Shown here one piece after another: positions 7,237 through 15,740 of a stretch of 64,000 bases of DNA. The position numbers and the translations under genes are program-made. Source of the DNA: Zobellia uliginosa (lineage in GTDB: Bacteria > Bacteroidota > Bacteroidia > Flavobacteriales > Flavobacteriaceae); assembly GCF_900156625.1 (NCBI RefSeq), contig NZ_FTOB01000003.1, positions 248,001 to 312,000 on the forward strand, read 5' to 3'. The notes beneath the pieces were generated by a model. That model saw nothing but the letters and a program-made list of their open reading frames with translations, was not told where the DNA came from and ran no database searches. Position 1 is the stretch's first letter. Each line of letters begins with the position of its first letter.

Positions 7237-8289
7237 TTATTTCTTTTGGATTTTCACCTCGAACATCTTGTCCCATTCTTTTCCGGTAACAAAAAATGTT
7301 TTTCTCTCCGGGTGATAGGCGATACCGTTAAGCACATTGTCGGTATCGCTCCAAGTGGAATGGTGGCTTACCTTGCTGCTCAGTCCCCCAAAATTGATAA
7401 CTCCCTCGATAGCCCCACTGGTGGCGTCGATGATCATTACACTGGGTTTTTGGTATACATTGGCGTATATTTTACCATCTACATATTCCAGTTCATTGGC
7501 ACTGTCGTTTATAGATTTGTTGGTAACGGTTTCGATATGGCCTTCTTCGGCAAGGGTCTGAGGGTTCAAGAACCAAATTTTTTCGGTTCCATCACTTTTA
7601 TATAGTTTTTTACCGTCGTTCGTTAATCCCCAACCTTCTTTGCTTTGTCCGAATTGAAAATTGTCGAGTTTGTCAAAAGTCTTTAGGTCGTAGATAAAGC
7701 CCACACCACTACGCCAGGTAAGCATGTAGATTTTATCGTTTAGAATGGTTATGCCTTCGCCAAAGTAAGTTTGGTCTAGGTCTACTTGTTGCAAGACTTC
7801 GCCCGTTTTAAAGTCTACCTTGCGTAGCGATGACCTTCCTTTTTTACCGGTACTTTCATAAAGGGTGTCGTTGTGAAATTCAAGCCCTTGGGTATACGCC
7901 TTGTTGTCGTGGGGGTATTCGGCAATAATTTCATAGGTGTATATTTCGGGCGACTTGGCGGCCAAAAGTTTAAAATTTTTGGTAATCTCAACAGAGGTGT
8001 CTTCGTAGGAGATAACCGCTTTTAGGGTCTTGTCGCCCAAATGGGGCATGGTAAGGGCGATCTTGCCATCGTTTATGGGCAATTCTTTGCCGTCTATGGA
8101 ATAGCTTACTTTATCTATGGTTTTGTTTTTTTTGTTGTTGATGGCAACGGCTACGCGTTGGTTCTGTTGAAAGCTTTTGCTGTTTCCGTCAAGCTGTATT
8201 TCAAAAAGCGAAGCAGGGGATTTTTCGCCTCCGCAGGCCATAAAAAGCATTAAAAACAGGCAAAGGGGAAAAAACTTTAGACTCGTCAT
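7237..8289 (-). CDS. glutaminyl-peptide cyclotransferase (lipoprotein)
   Basis: Plant/bacterial-type glutamine cyclotransferase of 350 aa, predicted to convert N-terminal Gln of exported proteins to pyroglutamate. A lipoprotein signal ends at LFLMLFMAC (Cys19), followed by GGEK. Residues about 25-110 look like an extra N-terminal beta-sandwich. The five-bladed propeller domain starts near residue 115 with the family hallmark YTQGLEFHNDTLYESTGKKG and continues with YFGEGITILNDKIYMLTWR and NELEYVDGKIYANVY. It is first in the unit with the thioesterase and the beta-helix lipoprotein. A periplasmic or outer-membrane location fits cyclisation of lipid-anchored or secreted proteins. Confidence 0.88.
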   Translation of the reverse strand: MTSLKFFPLCLFLMLFMACGGEKSPASLFEIQLDGNSKSFQQNQRVAVAINNKKNKTIDKVSYSIDGKELPINDGKIALTMPHLGDKTLKAVISYEDTSVEITKNFKLLAAKSPEIYTYEIIAEYPHDNKAYTQGLEFHNDTLYESTGKKGRSSLRKVDFKTGEVLQQVDLDQTYFGEGITILNDKIYMLTWRSGVGFIYDLKTFDKLDNFQFGQSKEGWGLTNDGKKLYKSDGTEKIWFLNPQTLAEEGHIETVTNKSINDSANELEYVDGKIYANVYQKPSVMIIDATSGAIEGVINFGGLSSKVSHHSTWSDTDNVLNGIAYHPERKTFFVTGKEWDKMFEVKIQKK

Positions 8290-8393
8290 GGTGTGTTGAA
8301 TTAGATTGTGTTCCTGTATATGTGTGAAATTCAGGGAACAAAAATAGCGAACTCAGAGCAAAATGTAGAAATTAAAATTAGAATGTAAAACGA

Positions 8394-8423
8394 TTGCGAA
8401 AGAAACAAAAGGTTGTATATTTG
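8394..8423 (+). promoter_or_regulatory. Bacteroidota-type promoter of the SRP RNA
   Basis: A -33 element TTG (8394-8396) and a perfect -7 element TATATTTG (8416-8423) are separated by 19 bases, matching the flavobacterial consensus TTG-N19-TAnnTTTG. Transcription would begin about five bases later, exactly at the 5' strand of the SRP RNA closing helix. Confidence 0.8.
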
Positions 8424-8427
8424 CAGT

Positions 8428-8523
8428 CGGCAAGTCCTACACGACCAGCTCCTGTAGAATCCCCCAGGGTGGGAACGCAGCAAGGGTATACGGTCGTAGC
8501 GGTGCGATGTAGGTAGCTTGCCG
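8428..8523 (+). ncRNA. ffs: signal recognition particle RNA, small bacterial (4.5S) type
   Basis: This is the small SRP RNA that pairs with Ffh for co-translational membrane targeting. The conserved apical domain is evident around 8451-8490: the GGAA-type tetraloop region within CCAGGGTGGGAACGCAGCAA, and the asymmetric internal loop AGCAAGG. The ends pair as CGGCAAG (8428-8434) with CTTGCCG (8517-8523), with further complementary segments inside (CCTACA with TGTAGG, GACC with GGTC). A run of seven T (8524-8530) follows, so the closing helix also serves as terminator. The length of about 96 nt is normal for bacteria lacking the Alu domain. Confidence 0.93.
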
Positions 8524-8639
8524 TTTTTTTATGCCCTAAATTCAAGGTAGAATTAGCGGATTTGGCAGTTATACCTTCAGATTCTTTCCACAGATTTAGT
8601 TTCCTTCACACTATTATTATTTGTTATTTTGCATCCATT

Positions 8640-9449
8640 ATGGAGCAAAAAGTAGTATTGATAACAGGAGGTTCTTCAGGTATAGGAAAGTCTATAGGGG
8701 TATACCTCAAATCAAAAGGGTTCAAAGTTTACGGAACCACAAGAAATTTAGCCAAGCATAAAAATTTTGAAGTGTTTGACCTGCTCGAACTTGACGTGTC
8801 CGACCAAAATAGTATTGTAGCGGCGGTAGACCATGTCACCTCAAAAGAGAATAGACTTGACGTATTGGTCAACAATGCCGGGGTGGGAATTACGGGACCC
8901 TTGGAAGAAACCCCCACCGAGGAAGTTCAAAAAGCTTTTGATACCAATGTTTACGGCCCTCTTCGTATGGTGCAGGCCGTATTGCCCCAAATGCGCAGAC
9001 AAAAAGGGGGGACGATTATAAATATTACGTCTATAGCCGGTTATATGGGTTTACCTTATAGAGGTGTGTATTCCGCTACCAAAGCGGCACTTTCAATGCT
9101 TACGGAAGCCCTTCGGATGGAGACCAAGGCCTTTGGTATTAAGATAACAACCTTGGCCCCTGGTGATTTTGCTACGAATATTGCGGCAGGCCGCTACCAT
9201 TCCCCACTTTTGGAAGACTCTCCTTATAAGGAGCCATACGGTAATACCCTGAAAATGATGAACGATGATGTGTCAAATGGGGGCGATCCGATAGCCGTAG
9301 CCAAGCAGGTCTATGAAATTGTGGAAAACTCCAAACCTAGGGTGCATTATAAAGTAGGGTCGCCACTGCAGAAATTTTCAGTGGTCTTAAAGAGCTTGTT
9401 GCCAGATAAAGTATACGAGAAACTCTTGCTAAACCATTATAAGTTGTAA
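8640..9449 (+). CDS. short-chain dehydrogenase/reductase (SDR)
   Basis: Classical SDR of 269 aa from the ATG at 8640 (MEQKVVLITGG); the frame runs further upstream, but those 26 codons are not part of the fold. It has the NAD(P)-binding GGSSGIGKSIG near the N-terminus, NNAGVG (about residue 80), and the catalytic Ser and Tyr-x3-Lys (INITSIAGYMG, YSATK). The substrate is unknown; the C-terminal region (KPRVHYKVGSPLQKF) resembles the fatty-acyl or steroid-type branch. It lies alone between ffs and the transaldolase gene. The short distance from the SRP RNA terminator suggests its own promoter at about 8600-8635, but no element matches the consensus exactly. Confidence 0.85.
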   Translation: MEQKVVLITGGSSGIGKSIGVYLKSKGFKVYGTTRNLAKHKNFEVFDLLELDVSDQNSIVAAVDHVTSKENRLDVLVNNAGVGITGPLEETPTEEVQKAFDTNVYGPLRMVQAVLPQMRRQKGGTIINITSIAGYMGLPYRGVYSATKAALSMLTEALRMETKAFGIKITTLAPGDFATNIAAGRYHSPLLEDSPYKEPYGNTLKMMNDDVSNGGDPIAVAKQVYEIVENSKPRVHYKVGSPLQKFSVVLKSLLPDKVYEKLLLNHYKL

Positions 9450-9458
9450 TTTCGTGGC

Positions 9459-9477
9459 TCGGAAGAAAAGCTTCCGA
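9459..9477. repeat. small hairpin before the transaldolase gene
   Basis: TCGGAAG (9459-9465) and CTTCCGA (9471-9477) form a perfect 7-bp stem around AAAAG, directly after the SDR stop. There is no T-run on the plus strand, so it is at best a weak terminator or an mRNA end-protecting hairpin. Confidence 0.4.
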
Positions 9478-9525
9478 AAAGTAAAACGTTAGATTGAATT
9501 TTTTAAACCTAATAAACTCCAGCAG

Positions 9526-10179
9526 ATGAAATTTTTTATAGACACGGCCAATTTGGATCAGATACGGGAAGCGCAAGAACTCGGTGTTCTTGATGGTGTA
9601 ACTACCAACCCGTCGTTAATGGCCAAAGAAGGCATTACAGGAAGAAATAATATATTAAAACACTATGTAGACATCTGCAATATCGTTGATGGGGATGTAT
9701 CTGCAGAGGTTATAGCCACAACTTTTGACGAGATGGTCAAAGAAGGTGAAGAATTGGCTGAACTACATGATCAGATCGTAGTAAAAATACCAATGATAAA
9801 AGACGGTGTTAAGGCATTAAAGTATTTTTCCGATAAAGGTATCAAGACGAACTGTACGTTGGTATTCTCTGCAGGACAGGCTTTGTTGGCCGCTAAAGCG
9901 GGGGCAACTTACGTTTCTCCATTTATCGGAAGGTTGGACGACATTTCTACCGATGGGCTTAACCTTATAGCGGAAATAAGACATATATACGATAACTATG
10001 CCTTTGAAACCCAAATTTTGGCGGCTTCTATCCGTCATACCATGCACGTGATTGATTGTGCAAAGGTTGGAGCGGATGTGATGACAAGTGGATTATCTTC
10101 GATTACAGGTCTTTTAAAACACCCATTGACAGATAGTGGTCTAGAGAAATTCTTAGCGGACTACAACAAAGGAAACTAG
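9526..10179 (+). CDS. transaldolase, small (TalC/FSA-type)
   Basis: Class I aldolase of 217 aa, the length of the short transaldolase/fructose-6-phosphate aldolase subfamily. It has the N-terminal motif [20 protein letters not shown] followed by GVTTNPSL, and the Schiff-base Lys in VVKIPM (about residue 87). It also carries [19 protein letters not shown] and the C-terminal ASIRHTMHV. In organisms with this subfamily it usually runs the non-oxidative pentose phosphate exchange between sedoheptulose-7-P, glyceraldehyde-3-P, erythrose-4-P and fructose-6-P. Sequence alone does not exclude fructose-6-phosphate aldolase activity. It is a single-gene unit with a strong terminator after it. Confidence 0.88.
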   Translation: MKFFIDTANLDQIREAQELGVLDGVTTNPSLMAKEGITGRNNILKHYVDICNIVDGDVSAEVIATTFDEMVKEGEELAELHDQIVVKIPMIKDGVKALKYFSDKGIKTNCTLVFSAGQALLAAKAGATYVSPFIGRLDDISTDGLNLIAEIRHIYDNYAFETQILAASIRHTMHVIDCAKVGADVMTSGLSSITGLLKHPLTDSGLEKFLADYNKGN

Positions 10180-10210
10180 GGTCGAGCCTTCGTTTAAAAC
10201 GATTGAAATA

Positions 10211-10247
10211 AAAAGAGGAATACCGAACGGGTATTCCTCTTTTTTTA
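10211..10247. terminator. bidirectional intrinsic terminator
   Basis: The perfect 11-bp stem AGAGGAATACC (10214-10224) with GGTATTCCTCT (10230-10240) has T7 on the plus side and A4 on the other. It serves the transaldolase gene and the convergent gene ending at 10264. Confidence 0.88.
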
Positions 10248-10263
10248 TGGGGTAAAGCTTGTA

Positions 10264-11646
10264 TTAGAAGGAAGTGTAAACGTTGGCAAAGGCATCAACA
10301 ATGACCTTGTCGTCGGTAATGATGCATTTGTTGAGCGGGTATACGATCAACGATTTCGTGAGTTCTTCAAAATCCGACGAGCGGTATTGTTTGGATTGGT
10401 CAAGCCCCGAGGTCTCCAAGATGCCTTTCCAGTTGCTCTCGTCAGTTTTTATGTTTATACCTACAAATGAGTATTTCGGTTTTTTTGCCGATAGTTGGGC
10501 TATCCTTCTTTTGATACTTTCAAAATGCATTCTATCGGTCGCCGACCAAAAGTAGAAAACGGTTTTTTTGTTCTGGGCCGCAATTTCTTGTAGGGTTACT
10601 ACCCTTCCGTCGGTACTCGTCACCTCTACGTTCGGTATTTGTTTTTTAGGCTGAATGTTCTTGATGCCTTGATAAAGTGCATCAATTTCATCCATATGCC
10701 TGTTGTTCTGGCTCAGTTTCCTAAAATCGGAAATGAACTCGTCATTTTTCTCTTCTGAATCATGAACCTTTAAAAGGTAGTCAAAGGCAACATATCTGAA
10801 CAGATTGTCCTTGAGTTCCTTTTCCTCCACGAGACTGTCGATAATTTGAAGTTTGTGCTTGTTGAAGTGGAGCTGATTTCGGACTACATTGTTTTTTATG
10901 CTACAGGCGTGTGAGCAGGACATAAAAGATAAGTTGCCCACATGGTTGATCATAAAGTTGTAGTAAGGCCTTAGATAGGTTAAATCTTTGTCGTTAAAGG
11001 TAAGTTCCTTTCTATAGGCGTAGAAGTTAGGGGGGAGATCTTTAAAAATATTTTCCCCGGTAAATTTCTTGTGCTTGAACGGATACTCCTCTTTATAAGT
11101 GTTGTAATTGTAGTTGACACTGGCATTGGCGATCTTCAGCTCTTTTTCCGAGAACTTGCTTTCGCTTTTCAACTCTTCCAGTACATCAAATTTAAGTTGC
11201 TTTAAAGAATCTATCTTTCTTTCAAAATCGATCGGGTTCAAACGGTACATTGAACGTACCGCCCGAGCTTCTTCCTCATGGGCGAGGAATACTTCGAGAA
11301 GAAAATTGTTAAGGGCTTCGCCGCTTCCGGAAAACACCAATGATTCGTCAAAATCGGTAGTGTTCAATCGCACCAAAAGGCTATCTCCCTTTTCGAGATA
11401 TACGTATTGTAGTTCGGGGTCGTGATTGAAGTGATAGAGGCCTTCGCTAATTGAGTCTAGGGTAAATGCAAATCTGTTATCCTCGTCCAACTCCGCAGAG
11501 TCTATGACGACATCCCCTTTGAGCAATACAATGTAATTGCTCGTAGGATTAACGATTTCACCTGCAAAAAATATACTGGAGGAATTTTTCTCGGCACCAC
11601 AACTAACTAAAACGAGAAGAAATAGATAGAGTAAATTTCTATTCAT
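10264..11646 (-). CDS. thioredoxin-fold lipoprotein lacking the CxxC motif
   Basis: Predicted lipoprotein of 460 aa. The start is set at ATG 11644-11646 (MNRNLLYLFLLVLVSC), giving a type II signal with Cys16; the ORF runs ten codons further upstream. Residues about 25-130 look like the DUF4369-type N-terminal domain common on Bacteroidota TlpA-like proteins (GEIVNPTSNYIVLLKGDVV). The last 120 residues have a TlpA/AhpC thioredoxin pattern (VEVTSTDGRVVTLQEIAAQN, then TVFYFWSATDRMHFES). The position where WCxxC is expected reads WSATD, so no redox-active disulfide is present. It may be a binding or scaffold protein rather than a reductase. The central helical region holds two Cys (MSCSHACS, about residue 245), which might take over a redox role. 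Confidence 0.65.
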   Translation of the reverse strand: MNRNLLYLFLLVLVSCGAEKNSSSIFFAGEIVNPTSNYIVLLKGDVVIDSAELDEDNRFAFTLDSISEGLYHFNHDPELQYVYLEKGDSLLVRLNTTDFDESLVFSGSGEALNNFLLEVFLAHEEEARAVRSMYRLNPIDFERKIDSLKQLKFDVLEELKSESKFSEKELKIANASVNYNYNTYKEEYPFKHKKFTGENIFKDLPPNFYAYRKELTFNDKDLTYLRPYYNFMINHVGNLSFMSCSHACSIKNNVVRNQLHFNKHKLQIIDSLVEEKELKDNLFRYVAFDYLLKVHDSEEKNDEFISDFRKLSQNNRHMDEIDALYQGIKNIQPKKQIPNVEVTSTDGRVVTLQEIAAQNKKTVFYFWSATDRMHFESIKRRIAQLSAKKPKYSFVGINIKTDESNWKGILETSGLDQSKQYRSSDFEELTKSLIVYPLNKCIITDDKVIVDAFANVYTSF

Positions 11647-11772
11647 ATAAGAGAGAACTTGGTGAGTAACACCCAAAATTAAGCAACACTTTGGCAGTTT
11701 GCTGTTAATAGCGAGTTAAAAATAAGTGCCTTGCGTTAATGTGAACGATGAAACCAATGCTTTTTAAGTTTA

Positions 11773-11804
11773 TTGGTCTAGGCGATTAAAATTCTGTATT
11801 TTTG
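11773..11804 (+). promoter_or_regulatory. promoter of the ABC-F gene
   Basis: TTG (11773-11775) and TATTTTTG (11797-11804) are separated by 21 bases, agreeing with the Bacteroidota consensus. The predicted transcription start is about 16 bases before the ATG at 11827. Confidence 0.7.
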
Positions 11805-11826
11805 CACGAATTTTAAAAAGAAATCT

Positions 11827-13455
11827 ATGCTGTCGGTATCAAATTTATCTGTACAATTCGGAAAAAGGGTCTTGTTCGATGAAGTGAATGTAAGCTTTAC
11901 CCAAGGCAACTGTTATGGGGTAATCGGGGCAAATGGAGCGGGAAAATCTACCTTCCTTAAAATCTTGTCGGGACAGATAGACCCTACCTCGGGTCATGTA
12001 CATTTAGAGCCTGGCAAACGTATGTCGATTTTGGAGCAAAACCACAACGCCTATGATGAGTTTACGGTTTTGGAGTCGGTGGTAATGGGGAACAAGCCAC
12101 TTTTTCGCATTAAGCAAGAAATCGATGCCCTGTATGCGGATTATACCGATGAAAATGCCGACAAGATAGGGGAGTTGCAAGTTCAATTTGAAGAAATGAA
12201 CGGATGGAACGCCGATAGCGATGCAGCGGCACTTCTATCGAACTTGGGAATCCCTGAAGAATTGCATTATACTTCAATGGCCGATATCGACTCCAAGCTT
12301 AAGGTAAGGGTTCTTTTGGCCCAGGCCCTCTTCGGTAACCCCGATGTCTTGATTATGGATGAGCCTACCAACGACCTTGATTATGAAACTATAAACTGGC
12401 TCGAGAATTTCTTGGCCGATTATGAGAATACGGTAATCGTTGTTTCTCACGATAGACACTTCTTAGACTCGGTCTGTACCAATATCGCCGATATCGACTT
12501 CGGGAAGTTGAACCTGTATTCGGGTAACTATACGTTCTGGTACGAAAGTAGCCAATTGGCAGCGCGCCAAAGGGCACAACAAAATAAGAAGGCAGAAGAA
12601 AAAGCCAAGGAACTTCAAGAGTTTATTGCACGCTTTAGTGCCAACGTTGCAAAAAGTAAGCAGGCCACTTCAAGAAAGAAAATGTTATCTAAACTTAAGG
12701 TGGAAGATATCAAGCCTTCAAGTAGAAGATACCCGGCCATTATTTTTGAAAGGGAACGGGAGGCCGGAGACCAAATATTAAATGTAGAGGGGCTTTCCGC
12801 TATGTCGGAAGACGGTGATCTACTTTTTGAGAATGTGAACCTAAATTTGGCAAAAGGGGATAAGGTGGCCATAATTTCCAGGGACTCTAGGGCAACTACC
12901 GCATTCTATGAAATTATCAATGGCAACAAGAAGGCGGAAAAAGGTGCGTTCCAATGGGGCGTCACCACTACACAGTCTTATTTACCTGCCGATAACTCAA
13001 GTTTTTTTAACGAAAATATTAGCCTAGTAGATTGGTTGCGTCAGTGGGCCAAGACCGAAGAAGAACGCGAAGAGGTATATATTCGCGGGTTCTTGGGGAA
13101 AATGCTTTTCAGCGGTGAAGAAGCCCTAAAACAATGTACCGTGCTCTCCGGAGGTGAAAAAGTACGTTGTATGCTCAGCCGAATGATGATGCTAAGGGCC
13201 AACGTCCTTATGTTGGACGAGCCTACCAATCACTTAGATTTAGAGAGTATTACCGCATTTAACAATTCATTGAAAAACTTCAAAGGGACCGTTCTGTTTA
13301 CTACCCATGACCACCATTTTGCACAGACGGTTGCCGATAGAATTATAGAGTTGACTCCAAAAGGCAACATTGACAGATATTTGTCGTTTGATGAATATAT
13401 GTCCGACAAGGCATTGCGGGAGCAACGTAACAAAATGTATGTTGAAACCGTATAA
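11827..13455 (+). CDS. ABC-F family ATPase, YbiT-like
   Basis: Soluble tandem-ABC protein of 542 aa with no membrane domain, of the ribosome-associated ABC-F type and closest in layout to E. coli YbiT. NBD1 has an intact Walker A (GANGAGKST, about residue 38) and Walker B (DVLIMDEPTNDLD), but a degenerate signature (ADIDSKLKVRVLLAQALFG). The linker (about 250-300) is basic and coiled, as expected for the P-site tRNA interaction motif. NBD2 has a good signature (LSGGEKVR) and Walker B (VLMLDEPTNHLD), but its Walker A reads ISRDSRATTAFYE (about 349-361) instead of GxxGxGKST. One composite ATP site is thus complete and the other doubly degenerate. The likely role is in translation or ribosome quality control. 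It has its own promoter. Confidence 0.88.
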   Translation: MLSVSNLSVQFGKRVLFDEVNVSFTQGNCYGVIGANGAGKSTFLKILSGQIDPTSGHVHLEPGKRMSILEQNHNAYDEFTVLESVVMGNKPLFRIKQEIDALYADYTDENADKIGELQVQFEEMNGWNADSDAAALLSNLGIPEELHYTSMADIDSKLKVRVLLAQALFGNPDVLIMDEPTNDLDYETINWLENFLADYENTVIVVSHDRHFLDSVCTNIADIDFGKLNLYSGNYTFWYESSQLAARQRAQQNKKAEEKAKELQEFIARFSANVAKSKQATSRKKMLSKLKVEDIKPSSRRYPAIIFEREREAGDQILNVEGLSAMSEDGDLLFENVNLNLAKGDKVAIISRDSRATTAFYEIINGNKKAEKGAFQWGVTTTQSYLPADNSSFFNENISLVDWLRQWAKTEEEREEVYIRGFLGKMLFSGEEALKQCTVLSGGEKVRCMLSRMMMLRANVLMLDEPTNHLDLESITAFNNSLKNFKGTVLFTTHDHHFAQTVADRIIELTPKGNIDRYLSFDEYMSDKALREQRNKMYVETV

Positions 13456-13485
13456 TTTTTGTTAAACCTAATAGTCTAGAACGTA

Positions 13486-13541
13486 GTAGTGAGCGTTTTT
13501 AGGTTCAAGACCCAAACTTGAATCCTAAAGATGCTCGCTAC
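13486..13541. repeat. long imperfect stem-loop
   Basis: GTAGTGAGC (13486-13494) pairs with GCTCGCTAC (13533-13541, one G-T wobble). Further in, TTTAGGTTCAAG (13498-13509) pairs with CTTGAATCCTAAA (13517-13529, one bulged T) around a 7-base loop. The total is about 21 bp of stem. No T-run follows, so it is not a standard terminator. It lies between the ABC-F gene and the lipoprotein gene at 13599. Confidence 0.6.
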
Positions 13542-13598
13542 GCTTGGTTGATATCTTGTCAACTAGAATCGGTCTAGGGTATTTAAAAATTGCAACAG

Positions 13599-14747
13599 AT
13601 GAAAACCTACAATTTAATCTATGCCTGTATGGCGATGCTCGTCGTTATCGCTTGCTCTAAAACCGATAGTGATTCCCTCGGGGAGAAAGAAAAGGAGGAG
13701 GAAAAAAACATCCAATCCGATTACACATTACTAGTCAACAACAACGGAACGCTAGAGGCTACCTTGCTCAATCTTGAAGACAATGGGTTGGCCCTGAGCG
13801 GTAAAGAGAGTAAATTCAATTCGGTAAGCCAGCCTAATTTAAGTTATGAAAATGACCAGGTGCTTACCATGTATCATAAAAAGAGTGATTGCAGTGGTGA
13901 AATCACAGTTTATGATTTTAAGGACGATACCAGTGAAGCGTATGGGGTTTTTACCGACTTGGGCGCTTGTAGCCTTACGGCCAAGGCTGTTTCACGTAAG
14001 GGAAATACCATTTATATAGCTTATGAGTTGCATGTTTCACCTTCTGAGGAAGATGATGAATTTTATATTCGGGCCCTTGATGTTTCGGGGGCAACGCCTA
14101 CACATGTCGATATAACTTTGGATAAAAGGCCTTTGCAATTGGCTTTAGCCCATAACCGTTTGTTCGTACTGACGCTAGATGAGGAGGTAACCGATGAGTA
14201 TGCTATTTCGGTAGTGGATTCAAGTAGCAATACGGAAATATATGATACTTTGGTAGGTTTTGATGTACGGAGAATGTTCACAGGGCCAGATGATAATATT
14301 ATTATTGGCTACGATGATCTTCATAGTACCATAAACAGTACTACCTTTGAAATAAAATATACAAATTATGGTCCAGGAAAAGAACCGAATTTCACAGGAT
14401 CTTCTTCCTTGCACTTCGATAGTAGTGGTAAGATGTATTATGAAATGACCCCTACCGATCACAGTGATTTTCCCGTGATTCCTGCAGTTTATGATTTTAA
14501 GGAAAACCTTACGGTCATGTATGCCTTCGAAAATTTTATAACAGAGACCCAGTTGAACTTTGAGTATGAAATTGAAAAGACGACCATGGTAAGCTATGAC
14601 GAAGAGAACAATGTGCTACTGATCGGATACAAAAAGAAGACTGGTGAAGACAAGGGAGGCTTGATGCGTTTAAACCCTGCTCCAAAACCTCAGGTGCTCA
14701 ACAATATTGATGTTGACGGTATACCTACCAAGATCTTTATAAAATAG
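13599..14747 (+). CDS. hypothetical lipoprotein, possible beta-propeller
   Basis: Exported lipoprotein of 382 aa. The start is set at ATG 13599 (MKTYNLIYACMAMLVVIAC, Cys19) rather than the TTG three codons earlier. Mature sequence begins SKTDSDSLGEKEKEEEKN, a charged tether that would fit a surface-exported lipoprotein. The body is beta-rich with repeated short blade-like segments (GNTIYIAYELHVS, NRLFVLTLDEEV, DNIIIGYDDL, NVLLIGYKKKTG), which suggests a beta-propeller. I recognise no named family. It is monocistronic with a very strong palindromic terminator. Confidence 0.6.
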   Translation: MKTYNLIYACMAMLVVIACSKTDSDSLGEKEKEEEKNIQSDYTLLVNNNGTLEATLLNLEDNGLALSGKESKFNSVSQPNLSYENDQVLTMYHKKSDCSGEITVYDFKDDTSEAYGVFTDLGACSLTAKAVSRKGNTIYIAYELHVSPSEEDDEFYIRALDVSGATPTHVDITLDKRPLQLALAHNRLFVLTLDEEVTDEYAISVVDSSSNTEIYDTLVGFDVRRMFTGPDDNIIIGYDDLHSTINSTTFEIKYTNYGPGKEPNFTGSSSLHFDSSGKMYYEMTPTDHSDFPVIPAVYDFKENLTVMYAFENFITETQLNFEYEIEKTTMVSYDEENNVLLIGYKKKTGEDKGGLMRLNPAPKPQVLNNIDVDGIPTKIFIK

Positions 14748-14760
14748 ACGCTTTCGTCAA

Positions 14761-14803
14761 TAAAAAAAAAGGGCATTTCGGTTAACCGAAATGCCCTTTT
14801 TTT
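14761..14803. terminator. perfectly palindromic bidirectional terminator
   Basis: GGGCATTTCGGTTAACCGAAATGCCC (positions 14771-14796) is a perfect 26-base palindrome flanked by A9 upstream and T7 downstream, so it works on both strands. It separates the lipoprotein gene from the convergent membrane-protein gene ending at 14827. Confidence 0.88.
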
Positions 14804-14826
14804 ATGCCACATATTATAGTTTATGG

Positions 14827-15546
14827 TCAGGCGTTAAAGTATTTACTGTTCCAAATGGCATGATTAAAATTTTTTCCAAGGGCAAATCCATAAAAAATTA
14901 CAATGGCGGCTAAACACTTGAAAATGAAAAAGAAAATAATAAAAAATTGGGCGGTCGAACTATTTTTGGAAAACAATCCGTCCGGCACCAATAAAGCCAC
15001 CAAGTAACTCAAGGTGACCACGAGCAAGGTCAAGTTTATTATATTTTTAAACGGCCACATGGCTATTTTTCGAAGCGGATGCAAATCTCCTCCCCAATGG
15101 TGTAAAAGATAGTAATAGTCGTTACCGATAGGGGCAAAAAGCAAGGGGTCATCTTTGTCGTCAAGTTTGAAGAGCTTAGATGGCGCTATAATTTTATAAG
15201 CTTTGAGCTCTATACCGTGTGCTTCTTCCAGTCTTTTGATCTTGGCAATGGCTTCGGCGGGAATTTCCCCTTTAAAAAAATCGGAGTTCAAAAAACGAAG
15301 CCTATAATCGATACATATCTTTTTGATGTCGGATAGATGATAAATCTTATCCGCGTCGAGTAAATCAATTTTAAAGGCATTGTTCGTTTTGGTTGTAATC
15401 TCAATGCTGAGATTATTGCTGATCCTTTCTCGCGAAGCTGCGTCTTTTTCGAGAATGCGGTAGAGCGCGGAAGCGTAATCGGTCGTGCCGTTTCGCTGTT
15501 TTTCCTCAATCAGCACGCTTTCAATATTGACTCTCTTGTTCAGCAT
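14827..15546 (-). CDS. hypothetical membrane protein, 239 aa
   Basis: Unrecognised. The first 170 residues are soluble, mixed alpha/beta and highly charged, with no signal peptide. The C-terminal 70 residues hold two hydrophobic segments (NLTLLVVTLSYLVALLV and AQFFIIFFFIFKCLAAIVIF), so the protein is probably anchored in the inner membrane with its N-terminal domain in the cytoplasm. The HHWGGDLHPLRK loop just before the membrane part is distinctive. The ATG is at 15544-15546. There is no operon partner. Confidence 0.6.
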   Translation of the reverse strand: MLNKRVNIESVLIEEKQRNGTTDYASALYRILEKDAASRERISNNLSIEITTKTNNAFKIDLLDADKIYHLSDIKKICIDYRLRFLNSDFFKGEIPAEAIAKIKRLEEAHGIELKAYKIIAPSKLFKLDDKDDPLLFAPIGNDYYYLLHHWGGDLHPLRKIAMWPFKNIINLTLLVVTLSYLVALLVPDGLFSKNSSTAQFFIIFFFIFKCLAAIVIFYGFALGKNFNHAIWNSKYFNA

Positions 15547-15740
15547 ATTTTATGGCAACTGCCTCAAATTTAGATAATTCGAACTCTAAAACACGATTTC
15601 AATACTTAAGTATTTGTTAATTTTTTGTTAAAAATATATCGGAAAGGGGGTAAAACGGATATGATAATTGTCATAAAGTTGTAACTTGTCGACGAATTTG
15701 AACCGTTAATCGACCGTTTTAACAACTCCCCAACTTTTTT

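Noticed and set aside
13456-13560. Possible integron attC-like site (GTTAAAC plus the long hairpin)
   Set aside because: The paired RYYYAAC/GTTRRRY core sites do not flank the hairpin, and no integrase or cassette structure is present.
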